From NCBI RefSeq assembly GCF_938045465.1, contig NZ_CALIBF010000214.1:1-15317 (forward strand): a DNA stretch of 15,317 nucleotides. Direction: 5' to 3'. Within the stretch, counting starts at the first letter, position 1. Each line of letters starts with the position of its first letter. Shown in pieces: positions 13,421 to 15,317 of this stretch. A program made the translations under genes and the position numbers. The notes below the pieces were generated by a model. The model did not search any database. It was given only the letters and a program-made list of their open reading frames with translations, and was not told the DNA's origin. The DNA comes from an uncultured Campylobacter sp. (GTDB lineage: Bacteria; Campylobacterota; Campylobacteria; Campylobacterales; Campylobacteraceae).

Positions 13421-15142
13421 ATGTCGCAAAGAATCGTAATAGATCCGATAACCAGAATAGAGGGACATTTAAGAATAGAGGTCGTAGTGGATGATGAAAA
13501 CGTCGTACGTGAAGCCTATAGTAGCTCGACGCTATGGCGCGGGCTTGAGACCATAGTAAAAAATAGAGATCCTCGCGACGCTGGATTTTTTATGCAAAGA
13601 ATTTGCGGCGTCTGCACCTTCTCGCACTACAAAGCGGGCATCGTCGCGGTAGAAAATGCCCTCGGCATCACTCCGCCGCTAAATGCCTTGCTGACGCGCA
13701 CGCTGATGGCTAATGCGCTATTTTTGCACGATCATCCGGTGCATTTTTATCAACTCCACGGGCTTGATTTCGTAGACGTAGTAAGCGCTCTTAGCGCCGA
13801 TCCTAAAAAGGCGAGCGAGGAGGCGTTTAAATACTGCGACACCCCTTATGCGTGCGGTGCGGATAAACTAAAAGAGGTGCAAGATCGCGTGGGCGCTTTT
13901 GTTAAGAAAGGCGCTTTAGGACCTTTTGCCAACGCCTACTTTGGCCACCCAACATATAAGCTTAGCCCGGAGCAAAATTTAATCGCTCTTTCGCACTATC
14001 TTGAGTGTTTGCGCATTCAGCGCACGGCGGCTCAGATGATGGCGATATTCGGTGCGAAACAGCCTCATCCGCAAAGCCTCACCGTAGGCGGCGTAACCTG
14101 CGTAATGGATATCCTAAGCCCTGCGAGACTGGGCGAATATATGTCTAAATTTAAAGAGGTCGCGGACTTCGTAAATCGCGCCTACTATCCTGATCTCGTA
14201 ATGGCTGCGAAGGCTTACGGCAACGAGCCTAGCGTGCTAAACGATATCGGCGTGGCAAATTTATGGACTCATCAAGAATTCCAGCTTTCAAAGAACGAAT
14301 GGCTATTTCAAAGCGGCATGATTATGAACGGCGATATTAACAAGGTTTTGGAGCTTGATGAGAACAAGATTACCGAGGAGGCAACGCATGCGTGGTATAA
14401 AAACGATGCGGCGCTTCATCCTTACGACGGCGAGCAAGAGCCGAATTATACGGGCCTTAAGGACGGACAGAGCATCGACGCGCACGGCAAAGAAGCGCAT
14501 ACGAAGGTGCTCGATACCCAGGGCAAGTATACCTGGATCAAGGCTCCGCGCTACGACGGCAAGCCGCTTCAGGTAGGACCGCTTGCAAATATCGTGGTAA
14601 ATTACGCTAAGAAAAACGAGCGCGTAGTAAAGGTCGTGGATCAATTCCTAAAAGACGCCGGTTTGCCGCTTGAGGCGGTATTTTCGACGCTTGGACGAAC
14701 GGCGTGCCGTATGATCGAGGCTAAAGTCGTAGCCGACAACGGACTGATTGCGCTAGAAAATTTGACCGCAAACATCAAAAGCGGCGATACGCAGACCTGC
14801 GCAAAATATGTAATCGATAACTCCAAAGAGTACAAAGGTCGCTATATCGGTCATGTGCCGCGCGGCGCACTTAGCCACTGGTGCAGGATCGAAAAGGGCG
14901 TCATCAAAAACTGGCAGGCGGTCGTGCCGTCTACTTGGAACGCCACACCGAAGGATAAAGACGGCGCTATGGGCGCTTATGAATCCTGCTTGATCGGACT
15001 TAAGCTTGCCGATCTTTCCAAGCCGCTAGAGATCATCCGCCGCATCCATTCATTCGATCCTTGTATCGCCTGCGCCGTGCACGTAATGGACGCTAAAGGA
15101 GCGGAGCTTGGCTGCTATAGGGTAGATCCCAGCAAAGGATAA
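13421..15142 (+). CDS. hydB: [NiFe] hydrogenase large subunit
   Basis: This is the catalytic subunit that splits H2 at the Ni-Fe site. It has 573 residues and opens with IVIDPITRIEGHLRIEV, typical of group 1 enzymes. The L1 motif RICGVCTFSH supplies Cys62 and Cys65; the C-terminal L2 motif DPCIACAVH supplies Cys548 and Cys551. His554 is the last residue of the mature protein: a 19-residue tail (V555-G573) should be removed by the hydrogenase maturation protease after nickel insertion. No selenocysteine position is seen. It is exported as a complex with HydA through the Tat signal of that partner. Its TAA stop overlaps the ribosome site of hydC. Neighbours and length are normal for the epsilonproteobacterial hydABCD operon. 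Confidence 0.97.
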   Translation: MSQRIVIDPITRIEGHLRIEVVVDDENVVREAYSSSTLWRGLETIVKNRDPRDAGFFMQRICGVCTFSHYKAGIVAVENALGITPPLNALLTRTLMANALFLHDHPVHFYQLHGLDFVDVVSALSADPKKASEEAFKYCDTPYACGADKLKEVQDRVGAFVKKGALGPFANAYFGHPTYKLSPEQNLIALSHYLECLRIQRTAAQMMAIFGAKQPHPQSLTVGGVTCVMDILSPARLGEYMSKFKEVADFVNRAYYPDLVMAAKAYGNEPSVLNDIGVANLWTHQEFQLSKNEWLFQSGMIMNGDINKVLELDENKITEEATHAWYKNDAALHPYDGEQEPNYTGLKDGQSIDAHGKEAHTKVLDTQGKYTWIKAPRYDGKPLQVGPLANIVVNYAKKNERVVKVVDQFLKDAGLPLEAVFSTLGRTACRMIEAKVVADNGLIALENLTANIKSGDTQTCAKYVIDNSKEYKGRYIGHVPRGALSHWCRIEKGVIKNWQAVVPSTWNATPKDKDGAMGAYESCLIGLKLADLSKPLEIIRRIHSFDPCIACAVHVMDAKGAELGCYRVDPSKG

Positions 15143-15145
15143 ACG

Positions 15146-15317
15146 ATGAAAAAAAGATTTGCGGAATACGAGTTCTCCATCGGTCTTAGGCTCACGCACT
15201 GGCTGCGTGCGCTTTGCATTACGATTTTGGTGATTACCGGATATTACATCGCCTTTGTTTTCACCGCGCCCGAGATTAATCCCGAGCCGGTGCTTTTCAT
15301 GCAGGCTAAATTTAGAT
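15146..15317 (+). CDS. hydC: Hydrogenase cytochrome b subunit, 5' part
   Basis: The first 57 codons are present; the gene runs off the right edge. The protein opens MKKRFAEYEFSIGLRLTHW and enters a hydrophobic helix (LRALCITILVITGYYIAFVF). RxTHWxRA with His18 is the start of the Ni/Fe-hydrogenase b-type cytochrome family, in which this histidine is a likely haem ligand. The role is to take electrons from HydA and reduce menaquinone in the inner membrane. AAAGGAT at 15134-15140, overlapping the hydB stop, serves as ribosome site. hydD, encoding the protease, would be expected next, outside the window. Confidence 0.93.
   Translation, partial: MKKRFAEYEFSIGLRLTHWLRALCITILVITGYYIAFVFTAPEINPEPVLFMQAKFR

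Noticed and set aside
1..15317. CRISPR arrays, tRNA or rRNA genes, insertion sequences, phage genes
   Set aside because: No regularly spaced repeats, cloverleaf or rRNA-like sequence, transposase or phage motifs were seen by eye.

Overview
The window looks like a chromosome segment of a higher-GC Campylobacter, in the group that contains C. gracilis, C. rectus, C. showae and C. curvus. Three things point there: a periplasmic methylmenaquinol:fumarate reductase operon (mfrABE, often annotated sdhABE), a hydABC-type membrane-bound [NiFe] hydrogenase, and intergenic DNA full of AAATTTT/AAAATTT tracts and TTTTGAnAGAAT-like -10 boxes. The genus call is fairly firm; the species cannot be fixed by eye.

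Layout. (1) 1-602, plus strand: 3' part of an EFR1-type flavodoxin/ferredoxin protein. It is followed by a decayed small ORF (613-961) and about 465 bp of gene-free AT-rich DNA. (2) 1427-5079, minus strand: a PepSY-domain secreted protein, then an ATGA-coupled gene broken by two in-frame TAG codons, then an OmpR-family response regulator overlapping a sensor histidine kinase. (3) 5286-6902, plus strand, divergent from the PepSY gene: a phosphoethanolamine (PEtn) transferase of the EptA/MCR family. The shared 206-bp intergenic region holds an 11-bp-period direct repeat, the usual architecture of an OmpR/PmrA-type operator, placed to serve both directions. Together this resembles a lipid A modification module like pmrCAB, with a PepSY protein and a broken membrane protein added. 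(4) 7107-8012, minus strand: a LysR-type regulator, divergent from mfrABE (8154-11873), with a good sigma70-like promoter and two inverted repeats between them. (5) 12273 to the window end: hydA, hydB and the first 57 codons of hydC, after a 399-bp gap that carries a long imperfect hairpin.

How the genes work together. HydABC oxidises H2 on the periplasmic side and passes electrons through cytochrome b to the menaquinone pool. MfrABE takes electrons from methylmenaquinol and reduces fumarate in the periplasm. The right half of the window is therefore most of an H2-to-fumarate respiratory chain, with a LysR regulator beside the fumarate end. The left half is an envelope-modification and sensing module. 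The most unusual points are the divergent operator, the amber-interrupted gene inside an otherwise intact operon, the repeat-rich N-terminal extension of the kinase, and two long inverted repeats (3856-3911 and 11910-11981), the second with an apparent partial copy near 1250-1275.
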